64,000 nucleotides of DNA. Source: Pseudomonas mucidolens (lineage in GTDB: Bacteria; Pseudomonadota; Gammaproteobacteria; Pseudomonadales; Pseudomonadaceae). Numbering within the stretch: position 1 is the stretch's first letter; the number at the start of each line of letters is the position of its first letter. A program made the translations under genes and the position numbers. The stretch covers positions 2,170,001-2,234,000 of the forward strand of contig NZ_LT629802.1 of the NCBI RefSeq assembly GCF_900106045.1. The letters are read 5' to 3'. This document shows, one piece after another, positions 20,301 to 27,995 of this stretch. Under the pieces are notes generated by a model. The model was given only the letters and a program-made list of their open reading frames with translations, ran no database searches and had not been told where the DNA came from.

Positions 20301-23300
20301 CTGGGCCCTTCGGCCACCGATGCGCAGTTGCTGGAACGCCTGTTGAGCGCAGTCGACGAGTTGGGTACGTCAATCATCAGCGGCCAGTTCCTGCTGATGC
20401 CCCAAGGCAACGCCAAGGCCAGCAACCTGCTGAGTCAGGCCCAGAGCGACTTCCTCGCGTTCCTGACCCAGACCAACCTGTCGACCGAAACCAACCCGCC
20501 GCCCGATTTGATGGACGCGCGCATGGACGACGACGCCGGGCCGCGCGGCATCCTCAATCCCCCCCAGGAAGTGGTGAAGCTGCTCTGGGAACTATCCACC
20601 GTCCGTTCGGGCGGCTACTACCTGAGCTATTACGACGTGATCGCCGGCAGCGGGTTGCCCGATGGAATTTTCGACGACAGCGGCACGGCGACCCTGACCC
20701 TGGTGGTGACCTACCCGAGGGAGGCCCTGCAAGGCCGCCTGTGCAACTTCATCAACGCCTTTGTCACGACCGATACGGTGATCCAGCAAGGCAGCCACAC
20801 GACATTGCGCTCGGCCAGCACCACCAACCCCAGCCAGCCGACCCGCACCATTGACAGCCTGGAAAGCCTGGCGACGTTCTATGGTATCGGCTCCGGACGC
20901 ATTGCCGAACTCAATCCGGGCGCGACACTGGCCCCCCACGCACAAGTGCCGATCGACGGCATCATTCACCTGGTGACACCGGCCGACTCCACCGCCGGCA
21001 ATGGCCAACCCGCAGCCATCCTCGACAACCTGGCCCGCTACTACTCGGTGGGGGCATTGCAACCGATCACCGCCGCGCAGATCGCGGCCCTCAACCCCGG
21101 CGTCAGCGCCACCAGCACCGTGGCGCTGTTCATCCCGGCACTGGTCTATCTCGTCGACGGCAGTCTTGCACCGGGCAACAGCCTGCAATCGCTGGCCGAC
21201 TACTACGATCTTGATCTCGATGCGCTGGCGGTCGGCGCCGAGCGGGTTCCCGGGCTGCTGGTCAGCGGCAGTACATTGACCCTCGATACCCGGACCTTCG
21301 ATTTGCAAGCGGTGTTCAACCAAGGCAATGCCGCCTTCAGTGTCCTGCGCGACAACCCGCCACCGGTGGACTCACCGAGCGTGGACCCGGACGGCTATGC
21401 CAATGCCTACCTGTACAACCTTTACTCGGTGCTGTCCGCCGGCATCGACGGCTCGCCCTGGTTCAGCGCCAGCGACCTGGCCCTGCCCTTCGGTCCGCAG
21501 CGGCCGGACAGCGGGTCGGATGAACTCGAGGCGCAAATCCATCGCCAGGCCATGCGCAACCCGCAGAGCCGACGCGAGACCCTCAATGCCCTGGCCGACG
21601 ACAGCCAGTACACCTATCAGCAAACCCTTGGCCTGGCCCGGCGCGCCACCAGCAACGCCGCCCCGCAGCCCACGAACCCAGGCCTGCCGGCCGCCTCCGA
21701 CAACCCCTATCGAGGCGTGGGTAGCTTCGCCCAGGTCAAGCTCTCCTGGCTGGACATCTTCGGCAACATCACCGTGACGCCCCTCCAGCAGCCGCCGGCC
21801 GGCTACAGTGGCAGCCTCAACCATCCACCGCTGCCGTTACGCTACAACGATCGCCTGATTGCCCTGTCGGCCTGGCCCAATACCCGCAGCTTCTACACCT
21901 ATGAAGCCACTACCGGTGGAGCGCAACTGGTCATCAGCCTGAGCCTGGACACCTCCAGCTACGACCCGGCCAGCGGCGGCGATATCAAAGTCCAGGCCGG
22001 CAAGGACCTGGAAATGTTCAGCCTGATTTACTACCAGTTGAACCAGTCCTACCAGGGCTTGAACCTGCCCTGGTGCCAGGGCCGCGCCGTCAGCGTGGAG
22101 CTGGTCAACAGCCTGTTCGCCCAGCCACTGAGCCGGCTCGACGACAGTCAGTCGCAACCGTTGCTGGACTACATCAACGGGGTGATTCTGTACCTCGGGC
22201 AAGTGGTCCAGGGCGCCAGTGCAACACCGCCGGCCACGGTGCGCCTGAGCCTTGCAGTGGATATCGACAGCCTCGCGCCCGGTTCGATCCTGCCCTTGAG
22301 TCTGACCCTCAGCCTGCGTCGGGTCTCGACCCTGGTCGCGCCGGATGTCGCCGGCCTGGAGGGCGGTGTGGCGGTGACCAGCACTCTGCTGCCAGTCCCC
22401 GACCCACTGACGGCCAGCACCAGTGGCTACAGCTTGTTCGCCACGGCCTTTGAGGCGCTGTTCCAGCGCTCCGGCGCCTGGTTGACAAGGCTCGGCAGCG
22501 GCACCGCAGACCCCGGCAGCACACCGGACGGACGCAACCAGACCCTGTGGGCCACCCGTTTCGCCCTGCAGGATGACGCGGTTGGCATTCGCTATCGCAT
22601 CGATCCGGCCCCGGGCTACTTCGCGGCCCGACCGATCGCCAACAGCCTGACCTCGGACAGCGTGCAGATCTCCCCCACCTACCGGCCGGACCAGCCGTTC
22701 CCTGGCAATGACCTGGCGACACTCAACCTCACCGGCGTCGACCAGAACCTGTGGTTCGAGACGGCCCTGAAGGCCATCGACGGCTTCCTGTCACCGACCT
22801 ATGCCCCCTCGGTGTTCCTGCTCGACACCTTGCTTGGCAGCAAGGACCCGCTCAAGGACGGCAATCTCGGCAAGATCCTCAGTGCCAAGCAGACCCTGGC
22901 TGACGATATCGCGTCCACCATAGAACCGGTGCTGTCGGCAGGTCCGCAAGACGGAGCGACCCGGGCCGCGGCGGGTAAAAAACTGCGCCAGACCTTGCTC
23001 AACCAGTTGTACTCGGCCTATAGCACCACGGCCATCGTCGGCTTTTCCGTGCAAGGCGGCGCAACCGACCAAACGTTGTCGTTGTACGGCCAACCGACCG
23101 CTTCAGGCTCCAGTCAGTCCACGCCGGGCACCGGGAACGACAACTACGCCTTTGGCAGCGGCCGCATCGGCTTGCAGGCATCGCCCGGCGAAAGCGCCCT
23201 GGCGTTTGTGTTCAATTCCCGCAACGAGGCAGCAAGGAGCTATGTGCCGCTGGAGCTGGAGTTGCAGATCAGTCACCTGGAACACGATATGCGCGGCGTC

Positions 23301-24785
23301 CCAGGGATCAGCGGCTACACCCAATCGAACTGGATTTCCCTGATCTCCGGGCCGTTGCGAATCCCCTTGGCCGGGGGGCAGACCATGAACCTGCCGGTAC
23401 TGCTGCGGGCCTTGCCTGAACCGCCGACGATCCAGGGCCAGACAGCCACAGCCTGGGCACAGCCGCCACAAAGTGCCTCGGACCTGAGCAAGTGGACCTA
23501 CGCTTTCGAATCGCTGTTTCGCGGTACCGCCCAGGACAGCCTCAACGTCGCCATAGCCCTGAACACTCCAACGCTCAACGGCGCGTTGCGCAGTACCGGA
23601 AAACGCCTGGTCACCGCATTGGCCCAGTTCGTCACCGTTTACCCGAGCATTGAAGTGGCCATGCAACAGAGCCTCACCGGGATCGATGTCGGCCAGCCAG
23701 CCGAGCTGCAAATCGCTGAGGCTCAGCATGCAGTGGAAGCCTTCGTATACATCGTCCAGGAGGTCACCGATGCCTACCATGCGTGGGCCAGTCCGATCCT
23801 GAGCAAAACCGCGTTTGTGCATCCCCAGGCCTTGACCTGTGCCTTCAGCCAGGTACTCGCACCGGTGACGATCGATGGGCAAGAAGTGGCCGAGACCCTG
23901 CTGCTGGACGTGACCATCAACGATGTGGCGGCCATCTACGATCCAGGCACCGGCCAAATCAGCGCCACCCTGGCGCAATTGGGCGAGGTCAGCCTGCCGG
24001 CCCCACGGGTGGAAATAGATCCGGCGCAATACGAGGCGGTGAGCGTCGTCGATCCGGACAACCCCGGGTTGATCGCCTACCGCTATCAGCTCAAGGGCGT
24101 CCTGCCGGTCAAATGGCTCGATTACGAGCAAGCGCTGCTGGTCAACGAGCGCCGCACCAGCCTGCCGGCCCTCAATGTGTTCGACCATCAGGACGCCTGG
24201 GCTTCGCTGTCGGTGGAGCGCAACCGCATCCTGTTCCCTGCCGCGGACATCGGCACCCTGCAGACAAACCCGCTGTTCCGCTTCTGCACCCCGATCGTGC
24301 GCTTTGTCGACAGCATCAGCCCCCACATCACCCAGGGCAGTTTCTCCCTGGACACCCTGCCCGTGGCGAATGCCAGCCTCGACGATTACCTGGAGGTGTT
24401 TTTTGCAGCCCTGGGTTCGGGCAGCAACGGCACCACGGTGCAGGTGGGCATGGAGGGGCGCTACAGCTACGACATCGCCGGCCAGGGGGTCGTCGCGCGC
24501 ACCGTGCTGCCGGCGGCGCTGATGTTGCCGGTGGCCACTTCGCTGAACAGCCCGCCCGCCTTCACCAACTCGTTCAGCCAGGCCATCGATCGCTGGCGCC
24601 AGGCCGAGCAAGTCACGGTCCAAGGCAACGCCCGGATCGACCTGACTCTGCGCGCGTTCAGCGCCGACGACCCGACCCAATTGGCACAAGGTGCACTGGC
24701 CTCGGACAACCAGCCGCCGTTGCTGAGCATCGAAAATCTTTGGGTATCGGCCAGCAAGGTTCCCCCGGGACAAGGAGGTCTATGA
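14373..24785 (+). CDS. 3470-residue DUF6603-like giant protein with LysM-like segments
   Basis: One uninterrupted frame of 10.4 kb with an AAGGAGAA ribosome site. Residues 1 to about 600 are repetitive beta-rich sequence. Around residues 990-1130 is a segment resembling DUF6603 (IYTNGDFFIDIGFPYNLDF, VPVLGAGGFYLGKL, GILEGTIAAF). LysM-like units occur near 1544-1660 (YTLQSSDTLVTVARAW, YTTGPGETFNSLARALGV) and again near 2140-2290 (SLESLATFYGIGSGRIAELN, NSLQSLADYYDLD). The rest is Ser/Gly/Asn-rich beta sequence. There is no signal peptide, no type I secretion repeat and no obvious protease or toxin motif, so location and export route are unknown. It is the centrepiece of the accessory cluster; a structural, surface or effector role is possible. 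Family assignment is from memory of motifs. Confidence 0.75.
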   Translation: MANNPLSNLAAALTRDAGAPILLTRDYLIAGLADASVSVSARLDSDLKAAFQSTVAGLSISLTAQSVQPLNPASQTFKVTGVSARFLQQDVKQGLVLTFGLRGSVGAQSLSLEIVTTPASWTWSDLSTFATGIPFKWAGISNAVFTFNDSLGACQGFAANLTPPTQLSNAVAVVQNLGFPTLALPFTGSMDFAKVDGVDIFMPTTTLRAPFLGPDSALKLLYLSVDAPVFGLIIGPPELQDGDDPAEAFYDQQVSLYFGLDLSLTDQQGQSVDYQMRALAQINNGSAFNFYLGHSDDGSALLTPATIIGLLDNNGSFFTGTPPVLQQFLSGIGLRSLSLSGVTSPSLALSSASVTLGADPTVINVEHPWVPLQDPTNKLVFGITDFELVWGINFLPKGSTQSFLFQTQFLLLPEVFKGKTAAENGLFFVQFNSDLQLLARFDGTANLNDMIAMLTLDLIRIPKGFVDASLSDVGLSLDVGAKSYAFNAGFELDLNLFTLGGQPILSVTDGQLYIKATTPTSASGVANTPPVTTYQAGIGGLVGIGPYFANANVDYDGTQTPATWKVAARLAQPVDVQQLVSQFLSFGGAFTFPDFLPGTLLVNTLEVDASLATGATPIDRYTVAGSLRWTFNLGQAFSVDTLATLSLSYDASKPAQQQYSGSATTLWDFSFLNDSVLLGYSFAPDNQGSNAQLSLSWEGLTAIYQVDKKTLTFTLKNWSLGRLIQKLMQSLGDPYFTLDSPWDALNQISLDGLSLIISLETSNGSTPTIAAKYTLASKIDLGFMSIDGLVFERKKVDGVDKITLGIDGSSVFKGNNPQEQQDWSNLLDPQKGHPVDKLPSVPGQGTDYFSLPLLVLGQRVAISGYDSFANTKAVIDALKKVPSTTGSSNPLNPGDSGTKGTPYYNRNSDWLIAGQLLLLKTGKDWTVDLMLVFNDPNLYGLRLALAGEKAKALGNLVLDILYKKITDDVGVYQIEWTFPDSIRNLNFGAVSIVLPEIGVKIYTNGDFFIDIGFPYNLDFTRSFSISAIVYGVPVLGAGGFYLGKLSSVTATQVPKTTQGTFDPVIVFGLGLQLGLGYNFVKGPLKAGFALTVFGILEGTIAAFHAYRPATALVTANSSVQDDYYFKIQGTVGVIGLLYGSIDFAIISAAVNVRITLSLSLTYESYKPIPIAARATVEVSVKVKIDLGLFSFSISFSFHADVSARFEINALNSGPAPWAEPTQLLARQARHLQLASQRRAAVPKAMSVPRSATKPVLNLYATPQFTVMCNEGVTSYSGQQGAFVFLLTMDAPSPTQQTRQADNTSSFERLCADYLPWLIGTLGSASSDQDSLADILGTLVDKALLEVDIERLADLANPPFGISELLTFLSSFDVSITLPDATNQAQIKQVLEAGSVLFPVFDGLSLDVPLANAGSATLDFLQYVGTNSTYRSNVAQLFKELAAVVTAKDDNRAPPLRAAGDDNESMAAVIFTDAFMVIGRQLLQVALNAFDDYAYATAHGNSIEQILQWTNDARGNSLTLDDIVRPNAEVALTVGLTLDIPLPAYTLQSSDTLVTVARAWSDSAVPARWTTTAPGLILANGNSTVIAANQLISLLVGNDIHQYTTGPGETFNSLARALGVDLPVLAQDSALYDMAGLLLPGQPLLLPPLAYQTAAGDSLNSSGVRFGVSAMALFSDPLSGNFSVEPLFATPQITLTALNSLFTEDLWSVVVGTDQLAQLAGMLSRFLAYGLRLPSNPAGMDGLSLSAQFLYPNNQSAYGLYQLTGQQFPTPTDQAPGTDFPISLSRAATSHGVDLSFVQIAGGSSGSMNLNQAYSNLSVVLAYAQQGKFQPAPSISLLPTVARNPKDYAVKSVSLWSTADLQQLRDLCQPGLRASTEEAPSVQPMLWSLPDGLVRLINQRVGSLAPQLPDLSQQLPYLPAFTPCEVSTDPATLETTHREIASYSYATRVDFTIKRLPQAEPGVIASSGSSLSYTYQLLGPSATDAQLLERLLSAVDELGTSIISGQFLLMPQGNAKASNLLSQAQSDFLAFLTQTNLSTETNPPPDLMDARMDDDAGPRGILNPPQEVVKLLWELSTVRSGGYYLSYYDVIAGSGLPDGIFDDSGTATLTLVVTYPREALQGRLCNFINAFVTTDTVIQQGSHTTLRSASTTNPSQPTRTIDSLESLATFYGIGSGRIAELNPGATLAPHAQVPIDGIIHLVTPADSTAGNGQPAAILDNLARYYSVGALQPITAAQIAALNPGVSATSTVALFIPALVYLVDGSLAPGNSLQSLADYYDLDLDALAVGAERVPGLLVSGSTLTLDTRTFDLQAVFNQGNAAFSVLRDNPPPVDSPSVDPDGYANAYLYNLYSVLSAGIDGSPWFSASDLALPFGPQRPDSGSDELEAQIHRQAMRNPQSRRETLNALADDSQYTYQQTLGLARRATSNAAPQPTNPGLPAASDNPYRGVGSFAQVKLSWLDIFGNITVTPLQQPPAGYSGSLNHPPLPLRYNDRLIALSAWPNTRSFYTYEATTGGAQLVISLSLDTSSYDPASGGDIKVQAGKDLEMFSLIYYQLNQSYQGLNLPWCQGRAVSVELVNSLFAQPLSRLDDSQSQPLLDYINGVILYLGQVVQGASATPPATVRLSLAVDIDSLAPGSILPLSLTLSLRRVSTLVAPDVAGLEGGVAVTSTLLPVPDPLTASTSGYSLFATAFEALFQRSGAWLTRLGSGTADPGSTPDGRNQTLWATRFALQDDAVGIRYRIDPAPGYFAARPIANSLTSDSVQISPTYRPDQPFPGNDLATLNLTGVDQNLWFETALKAIDGFLSPTYAPSVFLLDTLLGSKDPLKDGNLGKILSAKQTLADDIASTIEPVLSAGPQDGATRAAAGKKLRQTLLNQLYSAYSTTAIVGFSVQGGATDQTLSLYGQPTASGSSQSTPGTGNDNYAFGSGRIGLQASPGESALAFVFNSRNEAARSYVPLELELQISHLEHDMRGVPGISGYTQSNWISLISGPLRIPLAGGQTMNLPVLLRALPEPPTIQGQTATAWAQPPQSASDLSKWTYAFESLFRGTAQDSLNVAIALNTPTLNGALRSTGKRLVTALAQFVTVYPSIEVAMQQSLTGIDVGQPAELQIAEAQHAVEAFVYIVQEVTDAYHAWASPILSKTAFVHPQALTCAFSQVLAPVTIDGQEVAETLLLDVTINDVAAIYDPGTGQISATLAQLGEVSLPAPRVEIDPAQYEAVSVVDPDNPGLIAYRYQLKGVLPVKWLDYEQALLVNERRTSLPALNVFDHQDAWASLSVERNRILFPAADIGTLQTNPLFRFCTPIVRFVDSISPHITQGSFSLDTLPVANASLDDYLEVFFAALGSGSNGTTVQVGMEGRYSYDIAGQGVVARTVLPAALMLPVATSLNSPPAFTNSFSQAIDRWRQAEQVTVQGNARIDLTLRAFSADDPTQLAQGALASDNQPPLLSIENLWVSASKVPPGQGGL

Positions 24786-24811
24786 GACGAAAATGCACCG
24801 CGCACGGTTGA
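24782..24811 (+). other. Nine-codon mini-ORF with a strong ribosome site
   Basis: Directly after an AAGGAGGT sequence, ATG 24782 (overlapping the giant gene's stop) opens a frame coding MRRKCTAHG and then stops. It could be a leader peptide, a decayed gene start, or a coupling device for the gene at 24855. No expression evidence. Confidence 0.3.
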
Positions 24812-24854
24812 TGACATTGACAAGCCTTAACTCAAACATATTGGAGTACACCTT

Positions 24855-25325
24855 ATGAACGGACATACCAATCCCTCCTTTGCCGAAGCTATGCCACTGG
24901 GGGCGTCTGACGTGCAATTCATCAATGACCTGCATGAGCTACTGGAGCGCCATGGCAACCTGGATCGCTTCGGACTCTGCCTGCTGCATGATCACTTCGC
25001 GGTTGCCGAGGACGAGATTCTCCTTGAGTGCAACGATCACGATGCCCGCACCTTGCACCTGGATGTGGTCAAGCGTGCGACACTGCCGCAAAGCAAGTTC
25101 ACCAGTTGGCGCATTGGCGGGCCTCGGGCCGAAGCCCTGACCGCGTGTGCCATGGACAAGTGCAAAGTCGAAGCCTTGACTGCTTGTGCCGAGGACAAGT
25201 GCAAGATCGAAGCCCTGACTGCCTGCGCCGAGGACAAGTGCAAGATCGAAGCCCTGACTGCCTGCGCCGAGGACAAGTGCAAGATCGAAGCCTTGACTGC
25301 CTGCGCCATGGACAAATGCAAGTAA
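24855..25325 (+). CDS. Candidate precursor peptide with five CX4C repeats
   Basis: A 156-residue protein in two parts. Residues 1-92 form a globular or leader-like region (for example RFGLCLLHDHFAVAEDEILL). Residues 93-156 are five tandem copies of a 13-residue unit, EALTACAEDKCKI with small variations (E or M at unit position 8, V or I at the end). Each unit has two cysteines four residues apart. A conserved leader followed by identical Cys-rich repeats, directly upstream of two enzyme-like genes, is the architecture of multi-core ribosomally made, modified peptides. An alternative is a metal-binding or redox repeat protein. No known RiPP family is recognised. The start follows a TTGGAG ribosome site. 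Confidence 0.75.
   Translation: MNGHTNPSFAEAMPLGASDVQFINDLHELLERHGNLDRFGLCLLHDHFAVAEDEILLECNDHDARTLHLDVVKRATLPQSKFTSWRIGGPRAEALTACAMDKCKVEALTACAEDKCKIEALTACAEDKCKIEALTACAEDKCKIEALTACAMDKCK
25131..25322 (+). repeat. Five tandem 39-bp coding repeats
   Basis: The 39-bp unit (for example containing gccgaggacaagtgcaagat) is repeated five times, the last lacking one codon. Middle units are almost identical at DNA level, so unit number may vary between strains by recombination or slippage. Confidence 0.9.
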
Positions 25326-26314
25326 CCCCAGGCCCTGCCAATGGCCAGTGGCGGGCACGGGAAGCCGACAGGCTCCCGTGCTCGTCCTGGCTCGCACAGT
25401 TTTACGCGCGCCGTCACGGTGCCTTGGTGGGCAGCGGCACCGCCGCCCTGGAACTGGCGCTACGGCAATTGGGCGCCACGGCCGATTGGCGGGTGGCGGT
25501 TCCGGCGGCGACCTGCCATCAGGTGGTGGCGGCTGTCCTCAATACCGGCGCAGTGCCGGTCATCATCGAAAACGGTGCCGAGTTACTGCTCAGCGGCGCC
25601 GCCCTGGAAAGTCATGAGAGCAGCCTGGATGCGGTGATCGCCGTTCATCAATACGGTTTGCCTTGTGATATCCCGGCCCTGCGTCGACAACTAGGGCCCC
25701 AGATGCCAATCATCGAAGACAGCGCCGGCGCCTGGGATCTCAATCGCCCTGGCGCTTCACGGGTGGTGACCTCCCTGGGAAGCGGGAAACCGCTGGATAT
25801 CGGCGGCGGTGGCGCACTGTTCGGTGACATCCCGATGGATGCCGATATCGATGTGTGGTCGCCAGGCCAACGCTCTCGGCCACGCCCGGCGTCGAGCCCG
25901 CCCTTATCGATCCACGCCCTGCCCGCCCTGATGCAGGCCGTCGCAACGGCTCAGGCGCGAACCCAACGGCTACGGCAGCAGGTACCCGAGTTATTGGTAC
26001 GGCTGCGTCAATATGGCTTGGACCCTTGGGTCAGCCAAGACGCGTTGGCGCCGAGCTGGCAGTTCATCCCGATCCGCACCCGCGATGCCCGGGTGTTCGA
26101 ACACCTTCGCTACAGCCCTTATGCCGATCTCCTCGGCGTCTGTGCCCCGGCCGCCCGTGCATTGCGGGAATTACCCATGCTTGGCACTCGTACAGAGGTG
26201 GCCGAAGGGCCGAAGCCCACTTTGGATCTGCACCGCAACTGGATATTACTCGATCCCCAGGCCGCCCTCGATCATCCACAGCATCTGGCGGCCTGGGCCG
26301 GAGACCTTCGATGA
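25316..26314 (+). CDS. Short DegT/DnrJ-type PLP-dependent enzyme
   Basis: A 332-residue protein with the ordered landmarks of the DegT/DnrJ/EryC1/StrS aminotransferase family: a cofactor phosphate loop GSGTAALELAL (39-49), VPAATCHQVVAAVLNTGAVP (62-81), IIEDSAGAW with the pyridine-binding Asp135, and SLGSGKPLDIGGGGALF with a candidate Schiff-base Lys158. It is shorter than the usual 370-400 residues and its C-terminal half is divergent. ATG 25316 lies inside the last repeat of the precursor gene and overlaps its stop by ten bases, implying translational coupling. The likely role is an amino-group or side-chain chemistry step on the repeat peptide or on a partner molecule (inference). Confidence 0.75.
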   Translation: MQVTPGPANGQWRAREADRLPCSSWLAQFYARRHGALVGSGTAALELALRQLGATADWRVAVPAATCHQVVAAVLNTGAVPVIIENGAELLLSGAALESHESSLDAVIAVHQYGLPCDIPALRRQLGPQMPIIEDSAGAWDLNRPGASRVVTSLGSGKPLDIGGGGALFGDIPMDADIDVWSPGQRSRPRPASSPPLSIHALPALMQAVATAQARTQRLRQQVPELLVRLRQYGLDPWVSQDALAPSWQFIPIRTRDARVFEHLRYSPYADLLGVCAPAARALRELPMLGTRTEVAEGPKPTLDLHRNWILLDPQAALDHPQHLAAWAGDLR

Positions 26315-27534
26315 ATTCACCCGTCCATGACCTGGCCCAGCCCTTCACCATCGGCCCAAGGGTGCAGCGCCTCGCGAACTACGCCGACAGTGGCCAGGCC
26401 TTGCTCGAAGAACAACTGCTGGGGGTGGCCAATGCCCGGGTCCTGTTCGCCAACTATGCAGCGATTCGGGCCGACTTAGGCGCTCTCTGGGGAGCGTGCG
26501 CAGACACGACCGGGCACGCCGAGATCGACCGTTGGCTGCTGCACAATGCGGCCTTTATCTCCAGCAGCCAAGCCGCAGCGCACGGCATCAACACGCCTAT
26601 TGCCCTCGACGGCCGCCGCGTGCCAGCCTGGCGTCCGCCCCGTTATGGCAGGGCCGCGGTGCTGTGCTCGCCCTCCAGCGACCAGGTGCTCTTCGACGTC
26701 AAGGGCATCGGCGTACCACCGGATGAAGCCCCCGTGCTCCCTCATTCCAACGGTTTGCTGACCCTGGCCGAAGCCATGCATGAAGTGCTGATGGAGCACC
26801 TGGTATTGGCGGCCATGACGCATGCAAAAGAAGCAATCACACCGCTGCCGACCTATGCCGTTATTGACCTGGGCTTCGATGCCTTGTGGCATGACGGTCG
26901 GCCACCTGAACCCGCAGTGCTGTTATTGCGCCGACCTTGCACCCGCCCACGCTGTCAGTGGCAACGTTACTGGCAAGGGGCCGAACTGGCGGGCGCCTTG
27001 ATGCAGACCGAACTGCTGCTCAGGCGTTATGGCCTGACTGCCAGCACCTGTGGCGCGGTGCGTTTTCAGGTCAGCCAGGAGGACGGGAAACTGCAGGTGC
27101 AACGCGACGGCGCAGCACTCAAGGTCAGCAACCAGGTGATCAAGACACTGGAACAGCTACTGGCGAACAACCAAGGCAAGCCACTGGTGATCGACGGCGT
27201 CAATGTGCAACTGGCCGGACAGTCCAGCGCCGATCCACTGCAGCTGCAGATCATGGACTTCGGTCGCTATCGCTTTGCCGAGCACTTCGACCATCACCTG
27301 TACGCCTGGATCGACGCCGACTACCAGAATCTCAATGGCCTCCACCTGGCACCTGACCACCCGCATTACATCCAGCCAGACCCGATGCTCAGCCTGGCAA
27401 AGGTCATCGAAGGGACTGCTTTCGCCGCCCTCCAACAACATGTCCGAAACTTTCGCCAGACGCCCGGGGCCGATGATCTGTGCCAGGCTGTACGCGCCGT
27501 CCTGGAAGAAGCCTGTCGGCCCTTGCATTCCTGA
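26311..27534 (+). CDS. Protein with weak SelO-like (kinase-fold) features
   Basis: A 407-residue protein starting MNSPVHDLAQPFTIGP, overlapping the PLP enzyme stop as ATGA. VLFDVKGIGV (Lys131) followed by HSNGLLTLAEAMHEVLMEHL (Glu158/Glu162), and later LQIMDFGRYRFAEHFD (Asp316-Phe-Gly), resemble in order the Lys, helix-C Glu and DFG-like DYGP..F segments of SelO, a pseudokinase that transfers AMP to proteins. VIDGVNVQL (293-301) may correspond to the catalytic loop. The similarity is weak and the protein is shorter than SelO (about 480), so this could be another family. By position it should act with the PLP enzyme on the repeat peptide (inference). Confidence 0.55.
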   Translation: MNSPVHDLAQPFTIGPRVQRLANYADSGQALLEEQLLGVANARVLFANYAAIRADLGALWGACADTTGHAEIDRWLLHNAAFISSSQAAAHGINTPIALDGRRVPAWRPPRYGRAAVLCSPSSDQVLFDVKGIGVPPDEAPVLPHSNGLLTLAEAMHEVLMEHLVLAAMTHAKEAITPLPTYAVIDLGFDALWHDGRPPEPAVLLLRRPCTRPRCQWQRYWQGAELAGALMQTELLLRRYGLTASTCGAVRFQVSQEDGKLQVQRDGAALKVSNQVIKTLEQLLANNQGKPLVIDGVNVQLAGQSSADPLQLQIMDFGRYRFAEHFDHHLYAWIDADYQNLNGLHLAPDHPHYIQPDPMLSLAKVIEGTAFAALQQHVRNFRQTPGADDLCQAVRAVLEEACRPLHS

Positions 27535-27995
27535 ACTGACAGCGGACTGCCGACGATGCAGCCCAACAAATTCAAGTCGACTACGACCCTGGCACAGGCT
27601 GGATAAATCAACTCGCCCTCTTCCCTGATTCATCACCCGCGGCAGCATGGCCGCTTACGGATATTTCACCGAGGTTGGTCGGGTCGTCCGGGATCGCAAG
27701 TTGCGTAGCCGAACAGCGGTGCCTCTAACCATTCGTCGGTTAATTGTCGGTGGTTCCAAGCTGATTCTCCGATTCGCACTTCTGCGCCTTGGTCTATAAC
27801 TGTCAATACTCATCTATCGCCTGACAAAAAAGAGACTTTTTAGGCGTTTCAACAGACTCTGCAAAATCCCTGGCGCGTGCGCGTCTTCGGTCAGGCGCAG
27901 AAAAGCAGCGGAGTACGCTTGATTCTGAATTTACAATTTAACTAGATAGTTAGTCACCTATATAATGCGCGCATTATCTCAACGGGACATTCAAC
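27535..27995. other. Intergenic region upstream of gcd
   Basis: No credible gene. The right end contains TATAAT at 27961-27966, a good -10 element with only a weak -35 match (TTAACT, 27938-27943), next to the imperfect palindrome aactagatagttag, which could be a regulator site for gcd. I see no clear hairpin terminator for the upstream cluster. Confidence 0.4.

Noticed and set aside
14450..24773. Long minus-strand and alternate-frame ORFs inside the giant gene
   Set aside because: They are shadows caused by high GC and strong codon bias of the plus-strand gene; they lack ribosome sites and recognisable domains.
25131..25322. CRISPR-like array
   Set aside because: The 39-bp repeats are contiguous with no spacers and are in frame within a protein-coding gene.
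24855..25325. Repeat protein as a metallothionein
   Set aside because: Cys content is only two per 13 residues with CX4C spacing and no CXC or CC motifs, and it has a long leader and adjacent enzymes, so a precursor peptide fits better; metal binding is not excluded.
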